Assembly (NCBI RefSeq): GCF_024642085.1
Contig: NZ_JAHEBV010000063.1
Span: forward strand, 1-64,000
DNA from: Novosphingobium sp.
GTDB lineage: Bacteria; Pseudomonadota; Alphaproteobacteria; Sphingomonadales; Sphingomonadaceae
Length of the DNA: 64,000 nucleotides
Reading direction: 5' to 3'
In this document: positions 39,605 through 49,608 of the stretch, in pieces
Numbering within the stretch: the stretch's first letter is position 1
Layout: every line of letters starts with the position of its first letter
Notes under the pieces: generated by a model
What the model was told of the DNA's origin: nothing
Database searches by the model: none
Seen by the model: the letters and a program-made list of their open reading frames with translations, nothing else
Position numbers and translations under genes: made by a program

Positions 39605-41896
39605 TCAGGCTGCGAACTGGAATTGCTGCTGGGCATAGGCCAGATCGAAAGTGTCGTCATAGACACCGATCGAAGCGACCGGAACCACCGTACCGAACTG
39701 GGCTAGCGGCCCCAGAGTGATATTGTCACTGGCCACTTCAATGTCATAGCCCAGTTCCACCGATAGCAGGCTGACACTGACCCCGACGTTGAAGCCCAGA
39801 TCAGTATCATTGTTCAGCGTTGCATCGGGAGCGAGAGTGAAAGTAAACTCAACCAGTCCGTCGCCGTCTCCGCCCTGATCGATAAGTGAGGCGTTGAGCA
39901 ACTGAATGTCGTCGCCGAAGGTAAAGGCCTGGCTTGATCCATCCTCGAACAGCAGAAAGCCGCTAAGGGTGCCCAGCGCCATGCTGAAGCTCTGAATGAA
40001 GTTAAGCCCGGCCGACAGATCGACGTCCAGGATATCGGCATCGGCAAAGAACGGTCCAAAGTCGATCCGCGGCGGATCAAACGGGTTCGCTCCGCCGAAC
40101 AGGATTTGCGACACCATCTGGTCGAGATCGAGGTTGAGCTGCAGGAAGTTGTTGCTGGCGCCATCGGCTATCACCGGATTGGGAGGATAGTCTTCGCTGG
40201 TCGCGATGTGCGGCCACGCGAAATCGACCGATAGCGAATCAAGCGGTGGCGGCAGGGTGAATGTTCCGCCCAGCGTAGTGCTGTCGATGTTGAGCAGGTC
40301 ATAGCTGCCCGGCCCGATACCGATGGAAAATATATCGCCGCCTTCGTTGATGCTGCCCAAAGCGCCAAGATCAATATTGACCCCGGCAAAGGCGGTAAGT
40401 GCCACATCGTAAAGGAATTGCAGGACGTAGGAGCCTTCGGGACCGACGGTATTGAAATGCGCGCTGGTGACCAAGGCGGCCGTGCCGATAAGCAAGACAT
40501 CAGTGGTTTTGTTGTAGTTGGTATCAACCGTCAGATCATAGCCGGCTGTCGCATCGATTTCACCGCCATTGAACACGAGCGTGGATTGCAGCCCAAGCTG
40601 CACATGGCCGGAAATGCCTGCATAGAGCGTGTCGCCAATTTGCTTGCTGAACTCGCCCGTGTCGACTCCGATAAAGCGATCATCGACAAAGGTGAAGGCA
40701 TTGCCCGATGCCCAGATATTCTGATCGGCTGCTACGAACAGGGCTTGATCGGTCGTCGTGTTGTATTCGTAGATGATCGGGACCGTGTAGGTTGCGGTTT
40801 CGGTATCGCCGTTTGAAACCTCTTGCGCCGTGGCAGTAAAGGTGAGGTCGAAGGCCGTGTCCTGATCAATCGGCAGAACCAGCAGGAAGTCCTGGTTGAT
40901 ATGGTCAGGTTCACCGACCGTCGCCACGCCCACCGGAGTGATCGTAACACCCGCTGGCAAGCCGCCACTGACCAGGCCAGTCAGGTATTCCGAACTGTCG
41001 GCATCCGCCTGGTCGGCGCTGACGTGGAGAAGGACTTCGTTGACTACTCCGGTTGTCTCCCAGGTGGCCGTGATTACCGGACGATCAGCAACAGCCGCAA
41101 TGTTCAGCGTTACCAGGGCGTGGTCTTGCCCCCCGGCACCGTCAGACACGCAATATTCAAAGCTGACCTGTCCGGCATAGTCGAGCTCAGGCGTGTAGAT
41201 GATTGTCTTGCCGTCAGCGGCTATGGCAACTGTGCCGTGGGCGGGCTGCTCGTGAATCTCGGTGATGGTCAGCGGATCGCCATCGCCGTCGGTGTCATTT
41301 ACAAGCACGTTAAGCATTACTGGGGTGGGCGTTTTAGACGGATCATCAAGTCCGCTTGCCCCGTCTTCGAACATAGCGATTACGTCATCCATCGCGTCGG
41401 GCGCGGCAGGCGCAATGCCGATCAGCTTTGTGGCCCCGCCATCGCGCGGACCAGTGCCGCCGCCAACACCGTCAAGCCTCACGCCAAAACGCTGGTGCGC
41501 AATGTCGTCAAGCGTCAGATCGCCGGCACTGTTGCTAAGCGTGAAAGTGCTGTCTCCCACCGCGTCACGACCGCGCCCGGCTGAGCCGAATTCGACACCC
41601 ACATCGAAACCATCGCGTGTCTTGCCGGTCATATTTGCGCCGTGGCCAAGATCGAGCACGCCGTTAGCCTGGATTCGTGATCCGGAAACAGCAAGGTCGC
41701 CGGTGATTGTCAGGCCTGCCATCTTGCCTTCGTCAAGGTCAAAGAACAGGCCTCGCAAATCGGGTATCTTGTTGGTCGTGCCATTGGCCACAACTTCAAA
41801 CACAATTGCACCGCCGGATTCGGTCGCGGTCACCGTTACCCCGGGGTTGCCCGGGATAGTGAAGATGATTTGGCGCGGGCAGAATTCATCAGGCAT
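39605..41896 (-). CDS. Large acidic Ig/cadherin-like repeat protein, probable extracellular protein
   Basis: VMLNVLVNDTDGDGDPLTITEIHEQPAHGTVAIAADGKTIIYTPELDYAGQVSFEYCVSDGAGGQDHALVTL cadherin-like (tandem-95) domain; Asp/Gly-rich. Confidence 0.8.
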   Translation of the reverse strand: MPDEFCPRQIIFTIPGNPGVTVTATESGGAIVFEVVANGTTNKIPDLRGLFFDLDEGKMAGLTITGDLAVSGSRIQANGVLDLGHGANMTGKTRDGFDVGVEFGSAGRGRDAVGDSTFTLSNSAGDLTLDDIAHQRFGVRLDGVGGGTGPRDGGATKLIGIAPAAPDAMDDVIAMFEDGASGLDDPSKTPTPVMLNVLVNDTDGDGDPLTITEIHEQPAHGTVAIAADGKTIIYTPELDYAGQVSFEYCVSDGAGGQDHALVTLNIAAVADRPVITATWETTGVVNEVLLHVSADQADADSSEYLTGLVSGGLPAGVTITPVGVATVGEPDHINQDFLLVLPIDQDTAFDLTFTATAQEVSNGDTETATYTVPIIYEYNTTTDQALFVAADQNIWASGNAFTFVDDRFIGVDTGEFSKQIGDTLYAGISGHVQLGLQSTLVFNGGEIDATAGYDLTVDTNYNKTTDVLLIGTAALVTSAHFNTVGPEGSYVLQFLYDVALTAFAGVNIDLGALGSINEGGDIFSIGIGPGSYDLLNIDSTTLGGTFTLPPPLDSLSVDFAWPHIATSEDYPPNPVIADGASNNFLQLNLDLDQMVSQILFGGANPFDPPRIDFGPFFADADILDVDLSAGLNFIQSFSMALGTLSGFLLFEDGSSQAFTFGDDIQLLNASLIDQGGDGDGLVEFTFTLAPDATLNNDTDLGFNVGVSVSLLSVELGYDIEVASDNITLGPLAQFGTVVPVASIGVYDDTFDLAYAQQQFQFAA

Positions 41897-42296
41897 GGTC
41901 GTCCTCCTTGGTGAGAGGCCTGGCCAGTGACCAGGCCCCGATACGGTGCGACCCGAGGAGCGACCCTGAAATATAACTGCGTCCGTTGCGCGTCGAGCTG
42001 CGACTCGATCTCAAACAGAACCGCTAGTTCAATAGCAGGGACGTTGCCAGGATGCTATACGATTTAGTAACTGCATATTCACCATGAATTTGTTAGAGGA
42101 TTAATTAACTACTCAAATTCGGCAGTATTTTATATATCTCGCATCTTACTCAATATATACGCTTGTGTAGTGAATTAGCCTGTGACGCGCAGCAAGCCAG
42201 CCGTTAACCTGACCCACAGTGCGATGCATGGTCCCGCCCTTGACCGCGCTCGGCCCGTCCTGTTAATCGCATGATTAATTAATGGGAGAGCGGCAC

Positions 42297-43052
42297 ATGG
42301 CGGGCAGGATGGACGGGCGGGTCGTGATGATCACCGGAGCATCGTCCGGGTTCGGAGCTCACTTTGCGCGGCTTCTCGCGGGCGAGGGCGCGCAGGTTGT
42401 TTTCGGTGCCCGCCGCGTTGACAGGATCGCCGAGCTGGCCCTGGAAATCGGCGATAATGCCCTGGCAATCCCCCTCGACGTAACCGACGAAGCATCGATC
42501 ATTGCGGGCTACGATGCCGCCGAAGCGCGATTCGGAACGGTTGATACGGTGATTGCCAATGCCGGTCTGGCAAGGGAAGGGCGGTCGACTGATGTGACCA
42601 AGGCCGACATCGACACCCTGCTCGCCACAAATCTGACCGGCCTTTACCTGACTGCCCGCGAAGGCGCGCGGCGGATGATCGCCGCAGGATACCGAGACAG
42701 TGAACGCGGGCGGATTGTGCTGATCGGGTCGATCACGGCCGGGCTGACCGGCAATGGCGATGCTGCCTACGCCGCCAGTAAAGCAGCAGTGGCGCATCTG
42801 GGCCGCCAATTTGCGCGCGAATGGGTGCGTCAGGGGATCAACGTCAACACTCTGCAGCCGGGCTACATCCAGACCGAGGTCGCCGGTGACTGGTTCCAGA
42901 CGGAAGGCGGCCAGCACCATATCAACAGCTTCCATCGCCGCCGTCTGTGCCCGATCGATGCGCTGGACGAGCCGCTGATCCTGCTTTGCTCCGATGCCGC
43001 CCGGCACATCACTGGGGCGACCATCACAATCGACGACGGTCAGGCGCTGTGA
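42297..43052 (+). CDS. Short-chain dehydrogenase/reductase
   Basis: MITGASSGFGAHFARLL, IANAG, YAASKAAVAHL; alternative upstream start at 42279. Confidence 0.92.
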   Translation: MAGRMDGRVVMITGASSGFGAHFARLLAGEGAQVVFGARRVDRIAELALEIGDNALAIPLDVTDEASIIAGYDAAEARFGTVDTVIANAGLAREGRSTDVTKADIDTLLATNLTGLYLTAREGARRMIAAGYRDSERGRIVLIGSITAGLTGNGDAAYAASKAAVAHLGRQFAREWVRQGINVNTLQPGYIQTEVAGDWFQTEGGQHHINSFHRRRLCPIDALDEPLILLCSDAARHITGATITIDDGQAL

Positions 43053-44569
43053 GCAGAGTCAGCGAAAATACCCCGGTCATTATCGGGGTTGGCCAGGTAT
43101 CCGAGCGGGTGGGCGAGGAAGGCTATCTCGAACGCTCGCCAATGGATTTGGCAGGAGCCGCGCTCAAGGCCGCATTTGCCGATGCGCGGGCCAAGCGAAG
43201 TCTGGCTGCGGCGCTCGATACAGTTGCGGCGATCCGCCAGTTCGAAATATCGGCGACACGTTACTCCGCGCCGTTCGGTCATTCCAACAACACGCCGCGG
43301 TCAATCGCGCGCCGCGTCGGAGCTAACCCTGCCCGAGCGATACTGGAAGTCGTTGGCGGACAGGGGCCACAGCGCCTGGTCGGTGAGTTGGCCGCAGAAA
43401 TTGCGGCAGGCCGTTCCAAAATGACGGCTATTGTCGGGTCCGAAGCGATATCCACAATGCGATCGCTCTTGGCGCGAGGCGAAACCCGCGACTGGTCCGA
43501 ACGGCGGCGCGGCAGCCTGGAAGATCGCGGAACCGGCTATGACGGCGTGCTGGACAAGACAGCGCTGAAGCACGGGGTCGCTGCGCCGATCTTTGCCTAT
43601 CCGCTGGCCGAGAATGTTCGGCGTGAACGGCTGGGTCTTTCGCTTCAGGACTATCGGTTGGAAATCGGAAAGTTGTTCGCGCCGTTTACGCAGGTTGCTG
43701 CGCGCAATCCGCACAGTGCTGCACCAACCGCCCGCACGGCCGAAGAACTGGCGACATTGACAGAACGCAATCGCCTGGTCGCCGAACCCTATGGCAGACT
43801 GGTAGTGGCACGCGATCAAGTCAATCAGGGTGCCGCAATTGTGCTGGCAAGTATTGCCGAAGCGCGGCGGCTGGGGGTGCCGGAAGGCCGCTGGGTCTAT
43901 ATCCATGCCGTGGCTGATTGCGCCGAGCCGTCGCTGCTGTCGCGCGCCAATCTGGAGCAGTCGCCGGCGGCTGTTGCTGCAATCTCAACTGCACTTGAGG
44001 TTGCGGGATCGGATTGGAAAAACATCACATATACAGATCTCTATTCGTGTTTTGCGATCCCGGTTTTCAACTTGCTTGATGCCTTCGGACTAGCGCGCGA
44101 CGACCCACGGGGGTGGACACTGACCGGCGGCCTGCCGTTCTTCGGCGGCGCGGGAAACAACTATTCCAGTCACGCCATTGCCGAGGCGGTGGCACGATGC
44201 CGCGCCGCGCCGGGCAGCATCGCCCTTGTCGGCGCCAATGGCGGGAACATGAGCAAGTATGCCGCCGGCGTTTATTCGACCACGCCCGCCGACTGGCCAC
44301 ATAGCCGCTGGCGCAGCCTTGAAAGGATCAAGCCTGCTTTTGCCGTGCTGGACCGTCATGACGGGGAAGCCGCGGCAGAAAGCTTTACCGTGCGGCCCGG
44401 AAAGCAAGGTGACGAAGCGACTTTGGTAGGCCGCGCCAGTGATGCCCGCGTGCTGGCGAACAGCCGCGATCCTGGCGTCATCGCGGCGCTGCGTAGCGAC
44501 AAAGTATCGGGCCGCCCTGTTCGCATCGAAAGCGACGATGACGGAACAAATCGGTTCTGGTTTACCTGA
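43049..44569 (+). CDS. Thiolase-family acetyl-CoA acetyltransferase-like protein (GTG start)
   Basis: PVIIGVGQVSERVGEEGYLERSPMDLAGAALKAAF; GGLPFFGGAGNNYSSHAIAEAV; overlaps SDR. Confidence 0.85.
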   Translation: MSRVSENTPVIIGVGQVSERVGEEGYLERSPMDLAGAALKAAFADARAKRSLAAALDTVAAIRQFEISATRYSAPFGHSNNTPRSIARRVGANPARAILEVVGGQGPQRLVGELAAEIAAGRSKMTAIVGSEAISTMRSLLARGETRDWSERRRGSLEDRGTGYDGVLDKTALKHGVAAPIFAYPLAENVRRERLGLSLQDYRLEIGKLFAPFTQVAARNPHSAAPTARTAEELATLTERNRLVAEPYGRLVVARDQVNQGAAIVLASIAEARRLGVPEGRWVYIHAVADCAEPSLLSRANLEQSPAAVAAISTALEVAGSDWKNITYTDLYSCFAIPVFNLLDAFGLARDDPRGWTLTGGLPFFGGAGNNYSSHAIAEAVARCRAAPGSIALVGANGGNMSKYAAGVYSTTPADWPHSRWRSLERIKPAFAVLDRHDGEAAAESFTVRPGKQGDEATLVGRASDARVLANSRDPGVIAALRSDKVSGRPVRIESDDDGTNRFWFT

Positions 44570-46640
44570 CCAGTTCGCTGAGCGTGGCCGAGGTCAGGAC
44601 TTGCGGCAGTTGCCGGGGCTGCCCGCCGCCTGCCGGGTACCACATATAAAGCGGCACGCCGGCTGCTCCCTGCTGGGTCAGGTAGCGGGTGATTGCTGGA
44701 TCGCGGCGGGTCCAGTCGCCGCGTAGCACCACTACCCCGGCCTTTGCGAAAGCTGCGCGGGTTTCCTCACGCTCAATCGCGGCTGCTTCGTTGACTTTGC
44801 AGGTCAGGCACCAGTCCGCAGTGAAATAGGCGAAGATCGGCTTGCCCTGCGCCTTGGCTGCGGACAACGCCGCTTCGCTGAAAGGTGCGCTGGGCAAAAG
44901 GCCTGGCGCGGCCTTGCCAGGCGCAGACGCAGTGGCGGGCAACACCAAGATGGCGATGACTGCTGCGGCCACGGCAAACAGGGCAGGTGCCCGCCCGCTG
45001 CGTCCGCTGCGTTGGCGCAGGCCAATCAGGAACAATGCGGCGACGACCGCTGCCGCGAACACCAGTGACAACAGCGCAAAACGTGAACCTGCGACCCGGC
45101 TTTCCAGCCACAGCAGCGCCAATGCGGTCAGCCCCATTGGTACCGCCATCGCCAGCTTGAACCGGTTCATCCATGCGCCCGGTTTGGGCAGCCGGCGGCG
45201 CAATGCGGGGACGAAGGCGAGCGCGAGGAACGGCAGGGCGAGCCCAAGGCCGAGCGCGGCAAACAATACCAGCGCCGATAACGGTGGCAGCAACAAGGCC
45301 GCCCCCATCGCGGCGGCCATGAACGGTCCGGTGCACGGGGTAGCGACAAATGCGGCAAGGAGTCCGGTTGCAAAAGCTCCTTGCGGCGAACCTTCGCGGG
45401 CGAACCCCGGCACGGCAAACTCAAATAATCCCAACAGGTTGGCAGTAATGGCTACGGCCAGCAGCAACAGTGCGGCAACCACAACCGGTTCCTGCAACTG
45501 GAACGCCCAGCCAACCTGTTCACCCGCTGCGCGCAGGGCCAGCAGCAGGACACCCAGCGCCACGCAGGCGAGGACCACCCCGGCAGTATAGGCCAGTCCT
45601 TCGGCCCGGGCCTGCAGATCGCTTTCGCCGGCGCGGGCCAGGCTGAGCGCCTTGAGGCTGAGGATCGGGAACACGCAAGGCATGATGTTAAGCAGCAAGC
45701 CGCCAAGCAGCGCTGACAATAGCAGCCAGCCCATGCCCTGTTGCGGGCGGGCGGGTGTTTGCAACGGCGTTCCGGCGGGCGGAACATTGCCCGTTGTCGC
45801 CGCGATTTCCAACCCGTCGCCCCCACGGTTGAGGCGCAGGACGGCGTTTAGCGTGCCGGGATCAAGCGGTTCAAATCGCGCGCGGGGCAGTTCGATCACC
45901 AGCATATCGCCGCGCCGCGAAAACGCCTGGGCTGCGGCATAGTCCACGGCGCGCTCGCTCGAAACGAACAGGTGCGGATCGTCAAGCCCGACTGCGGCGG
46001 GCAGCGGTATGCCGATGCGCAGCACGTTTCCAGCAAACGCATAGGATGCGGGGCTGCCCAGCGGAGCAGGCAGCGCTGCGCGCCACGCGGCAAAGCGCGG
46101 TTCGGGATTACCCGGCGGGCCGACCGTGACGGTGGCGGCAATTTCGCCGCTTTCGGGAACGCAAATCTTGTCGGTGCATGCCAGCCATTGCGCCTGGCCG
46201 CTGACCGGAATCTTTGCGCCGGGCTTTGCACCGGCGGGGATCTGAACATCGACCAGAAGGGCGTATTCGTGTTCGAACACATGGTTCATCAGTCCGGCGA
46301 TCAGCAGGGTGTCCGGGACCGGATAGCGCAAGGGTCCGGCCTTCGCGCCAGTTGGCAATGACCAGTCGACCACCATGCCCAGCCCGGCATCGCCGGGGTT
46401 GCTCCAGTAACCGTGCCAGCCCGCTTCGGGCCGCATGACGATCGCCATGGTTGCCGTCTGGCCAGGCTGGGCGGCGCTTTCAGCAACAAGTTCGGTGGCA
46501 ATATGCGTGGGCGCGGCATGGGCCGGCGTCAAACCGGCGCAGCACACTGCGAAAATGGCAAATAACGCGGTCATCAATGCCGCAATCATTGCCTGCTTGC
46601 GCTTGCGGCTGGGGCCGGGGGTGGGCATAGTGCGCAACAT
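44562..46640 (-). CDS. dsbD: Protein-disulfide reductase DsbD-like
   Basis: N-terminal domain, NIMPCVFPILSLKAL membrane segment, C-terminal thioredoxin-like YFTADWCLTCKVNE; exact start uncertain. Confidence 0.9.
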   Translation of the reverse strand: MLRTMPTPGPSRKRKQAMIAALMTALFAIFAVCCAGLTPAHAAPTHIATELVAESAAQPGQTATMAIVMRPEAGWHGYWSNPGDAGLGMVVDWSLPTGAKAGPLRYPVPDTLLIAGLMNHVFEHEYALLVDVQIPAGAKPGAKIPVSGQAQWLACTDKICVPESGEIAATVTVGPPGNPEPRFAAWRAALPAPLGSPASYAFAGNVLRIGIPLPAAVGLDDPHLFVSSERAVDYAAAQAFSRRGDMLVIELPRARFEPLDPGTLNAVLRLNRGGDGLEIAATTGNVPPAGTPLQTPARPQQGMGWLLLSALLGGLLLNIMPCVFPILSLKALSLARAGESDLQARAEGLAYTAGVVLACVALGVLLLALRAAGEQVGWAFQLQEPVVVAALLLLAVAITANLLGLFEFAVPGFAREGSPQGAFATGLLAAFVATPCTGPFMAAAMGAALLLPPLSALVLFAALGLGLALPFLALAFVPALRRRLPKPGAWMNRFKLAMAVPMGLTALALLWLESRVAGSRFALLSLVFAAAVVAALFLIGLRQRSGRSGRAPALFAVAAAVIAILVLPATASAPGKAAPGLLPSAPFSEAALSAAKAQGKPIFAYFTADWCLTCKVNEAAAIEREETRAAFAKAGVVVLRGDWTRRDPAITRYLTQQGAAGVPLYMWYPAGGGQPRQLPQVLTSATLSELVR

Positions 46641-46726
46641 CCTGGCGCCAGCCTATGGCCCAGCCATGCCCCACGCCGCAAGCGGAAGGGATGGATACCG
46701 CCGACTTATTTTGTGATGGAGCCTTG

Positions 46727-48397
46727 ATGCGCCGCTTTGCCGTTTCTGCCCTGTGTGGCCTTGCCCTGGCTTTGGGTGCCTGTTCTACTGCCCGAACGGC
46801 GCATGTCACGCCCGAGACGGCCCCGTCCGGACCGCCAAAACTGATCGTCGCCATTTCGGTTGACCAGTTCTCTGCCGATCTGTTTGCGCAGTACCGCTCC
46901 CGCTTTTCCAGCGGCCTGGCGCGGCTGCAGCAAGGCGCGGTTTTCCCTTCGGGCTTTCAGGCCCATGCGGCCACCGAAACGTGCCCTGGCCACGCTACCT
47001 TGCTGACCGGGACGCGCCCGGCGCGCAGCGGAATAATTGCTAACAACTGGTACGATCTTGGCACGGCGCGGGCCGAAAAAAAGATCTACTGCGCCGAGGA
47101 TGAAAACGACCCTGCCAGCAGCAGCCGCGATCCTGTCGTATCGGCAGTGCACCTTAAGGTGCCGACATTGGGCGACCTGATGAAAGGGGCCAACCCGGCC
47201 ACCCGCAACGTCTCGGTATCGGCAAAGGACCGCGCGGTCATGATGATGGGCGGGCACCGGATTGACGCGGCGTACTGGTACTACAAAGGTCAGTTTGCGA
47301 CGCTTAAGGGCCGCGAGCCAAGCCCGGCTGCCAATGCGATCAACAACGCGGTAGCCGCCCTGGTCAAAAAGGGCGCACCGGCCATGCCAATGCCGGCGTG
47401 GTGCGCATCTGCCGACCAACCGATCGCGGTGGGCAAGGGTCAGCTGGGCACCGGTCGTTTTGCGCTGGAGGCGGGTAAGCCCGACGCCCTGCGCGCTTCC
47501 CCCCGGATGGACAGCGCCACGGTCGATCTGGCCAATGCGCTGATTGATGAAATGAACCTGGGTAAAGGGTCGGTGGCAGATATCCTGTCGGTCAGCCTTT
47601 CAGCCACCGATTATATCGGCCATGCAAACGGCACCGAAGGTGGCGAGATGTGCGTGCAGATGGCCGAGCTTGATCGCACGATCGGGCGGTTGCTCGCCCA
47701 TTTGGATGCACGCGGAATCGATTACGCTGTGGTGCTCAGCGCCGATCACGGCGGACTTGATATTCCGGAACGTCAGCGCGAACAGGCGCTACCCCGGGCG
47801 GTGCGCGCCGATCCCGGCCTTGCCCCCCAGGCGCTGGCGAAGGCGCTCAGCGTTCAGACAGGCGTGACCAGCCCCGATCCGCTGCTGTCATCCGACGGAC
47901 TGTTCGGTGATTTCTATGTCAGCCGCAAAATTGGTGCGGCGGACCGCGCACGGGTGATTGGCGCGCTGGTCAAACTGGCCCGTGCGCACCCGCAGGTTGC
48001 CGCCGTGTTCACCGCCGATGAACTGGCCAAAACTCCGCTGCCTTCGGGCAGTCCGCAAGATTTCACGCTTAAGGACCGGGCACGTGCTTCGTTCGATCCA
48101 ACCCGTTCCGGCGATGTCGTCATCCTGCTAGACCGGGCCGTGACCCCGATCCCCGAGCCAGCAGTAGGCTCGTTCGTCGCTACACATGGCAGCGCCTGGG
48201 ACTATGACCGGCGCGTACCGATGCTGTTCTGGCGCAAAGGTCTGCGCGGGTTCGAACAGCCCGCCCCGGTGGAAACGATCGATATCGCCCCGACGCTGGC
48301 GGCCATGCTGGGGCTGGCCGTGCCCGAAGGGACATTTGACGGCCGCTGCCTCGACGTCGATGGCGGAGAACGCAACACCTGCGAGGTTATCAAGTGA
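46727..48397 (+). CDS. Alkaline phosphatase family (PafA-like) lipoprotein
   Basis: LALALGACS lipobox, SVDQFSADL, ATETCPGHATLLTGTRPARSGIIANNW, LSADHGG. Confidence 0.88.
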   Translation: MRRFAVSALCGLALALGACSTARTAHVTPETAPSGPPKLIVAISVDQFSADLFAQYRSRFSSGLARLQQGAVFPSGFQAHAATETCPGHATLLTGTRPARSGIIANNWYDLGTARAEKKIYCAEDENDPASSSRDPVVSAVHLKVPTLGDLMKGANPATRNVSVSAKDRAVMMMGGHRIDAAYWYYKGQFATLKGREPSPAANAINNAVAALVKKGAPAMPMPAWCASADQPIAVGKGQLGTGRFALEAGKPDALRASPRMDSATVDLANALIDEMNLGKGSVADILSVSLSATDYIGHANGTEGGEMCVQMAELDRTIGRLLAHLDARGIDYAVVLSADHGGLDIPERQREQALPRAVRADPGLAPQALAKALSVQTGVTSPDPLLSSDGLFGDFYVSRKIGAADRARVIGALVKLARAHPQVAAVFTADELAKTPLPSGSPQDFTLKDRARASFDPTRSGDVVILLDRAVTPIPEPAVGSFVATHGSAWDYDRRVPMLFWRKGLRGFEQPAPVETIDIAPTLAAMLGLAVPEGTFDGRCLDVDGGERNTCEVIK

Positions 48398-49608
48398 GTG
48401 ATCGGCGCGATCTGGTTATTCTGGGCGGCGGACTGGTTGGCATGACGCTGGCTTTGGCTGCTGCGCGCCGGGGCCTGTCCAGCCATGTGATCGACAAGGC
48501 CACGCCCGCGGAATTAACTGCTGAAGGCACGGATGGCCGTGCCTCGGCCATCAGCACCGCCAGCTGGAACCTGTTCTGCAACATCGGTCTGGCGCAGCCG
48601 CTTGAGCCGCTTGGCTGTCCGATCACCTCGATCGCGGTAACCGACGGGATGAAACCGGGACGGATCGATTTTCAGCCCAAGGCCGATGAAGGCACGTTGG
48701 GCCGGATGTTCGCCAACCGGGATATTCGCCTGGCCCTGTTTGAAGCTGCGCGCGGGCGGCCACTGATAGCATTGCACAGCGGGGTCGAGCCGCTTTCGCG
48801 TGATCGCGGAGAGCACGCGGTGGCGGTGACACTTGACGATGGCCGGATGCTGGAAGGCAGCTTGCTGGTAGGGGCAGAGGGCCGTCAATCACCCACCCGG
48901 GCCGATGCCGGACTGGTCTCGGCCAAATGGGATTACAGCCACCGTGCTTTCGTGACCGCAATCACCCATGAAAAGCCGCATGGCGGCGTTGCTTGGGAAG
49001 TGTTCTTCCCGGCCGGCCCTCTTGCCTTGCTCCCGCTGAATGACCTGCCCGACGGACGACACCGCAGCGCGGTGGTGTGGACCGTGGACGAAAGCGATGC
49101 CAACGGAGTTGCCGCCTTGCCCGATGCCGTCTTCGTGGGCGAAATAGCCGCCCGGTTGGAAGGCATTTTCGGAAAGATCGAACTTGCAGCTCCGCGCATG
49201 GGCTATCCGCTAAGTTTTCATCATGCCGGGCGAATCGTCGATCAGCGGCTGGTCCTGGTCGGTGATGCCGCGCACGGGATGCATCCGATCGCCGGCCAGG
49301 GGCTGAATCTGGGACTGCGCGATGTCGGTGTACTGGTTGAATGCCTGTCGGAAGGCCTTCGGCTGGGGCTCGACCCAGGCGATGCGCAGGTTCTGGCGCG
49401 GTATGAGCGGTGGCGCAGCCTGGACAGCTTGACCGTAATGGCTGCGACCGATGCCATTGTCCGGCTGTTTGGCGTGCCTGGCAAGCTACCAAGTGCGGTG
49501 CGGCGCCTCGGCATGGCGGCCGTGCAGCGCTCCGGCTGGCTGAAGACCTTTTTCATGAACGAAGCGCGCGGCATGTCAGGCGACCTGCCAGAGCTGCTCA
49601 GGGCCTAA
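48394..49608 (+). CDS. UbiH/UbiF/COQ6-family FAD-dependent monooxygenase
   Basis: LVILGGGLVGMTLALAAARRG; LVLVGDAAHGMHPIAGQGLNLGLRDV. Confidence 0.93.
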   Translation: MSDRRDLVILGGGLVGMTLALAAARRGLSSHVIDKATPAELTAEGTDGRASAISTASWNLFCNIGLAQPLEPLGCPITSIAVTDGMKPGRIDFQPKADEGTLGRMFANRDIRLALFEAARGRPLIALHSGVEPLSRDRGEHAVAVTLDDGRMLEGSLLVGAEGRQSPTRADAGLVSAKWDYSHRAFVTAITHEKPHGGVAWEVFFPAGPLALLPLNDLPDGRHRSAVVWTVDESDANGVAALPDAVFVGEIAARLEGIFGKIELAAPRMGYPLSFHHAGRIVDQRLVLVGDAAHGMHPIAGQGLNLGLRDVGVLVECLSEGLRLGLDPGDAQVLARYERWRSLDSLTVMAATDAIVRLFGVPGKLPSAVRRLGMAAVQRSGWLKTFFMNEARGMSGDLPELLRA

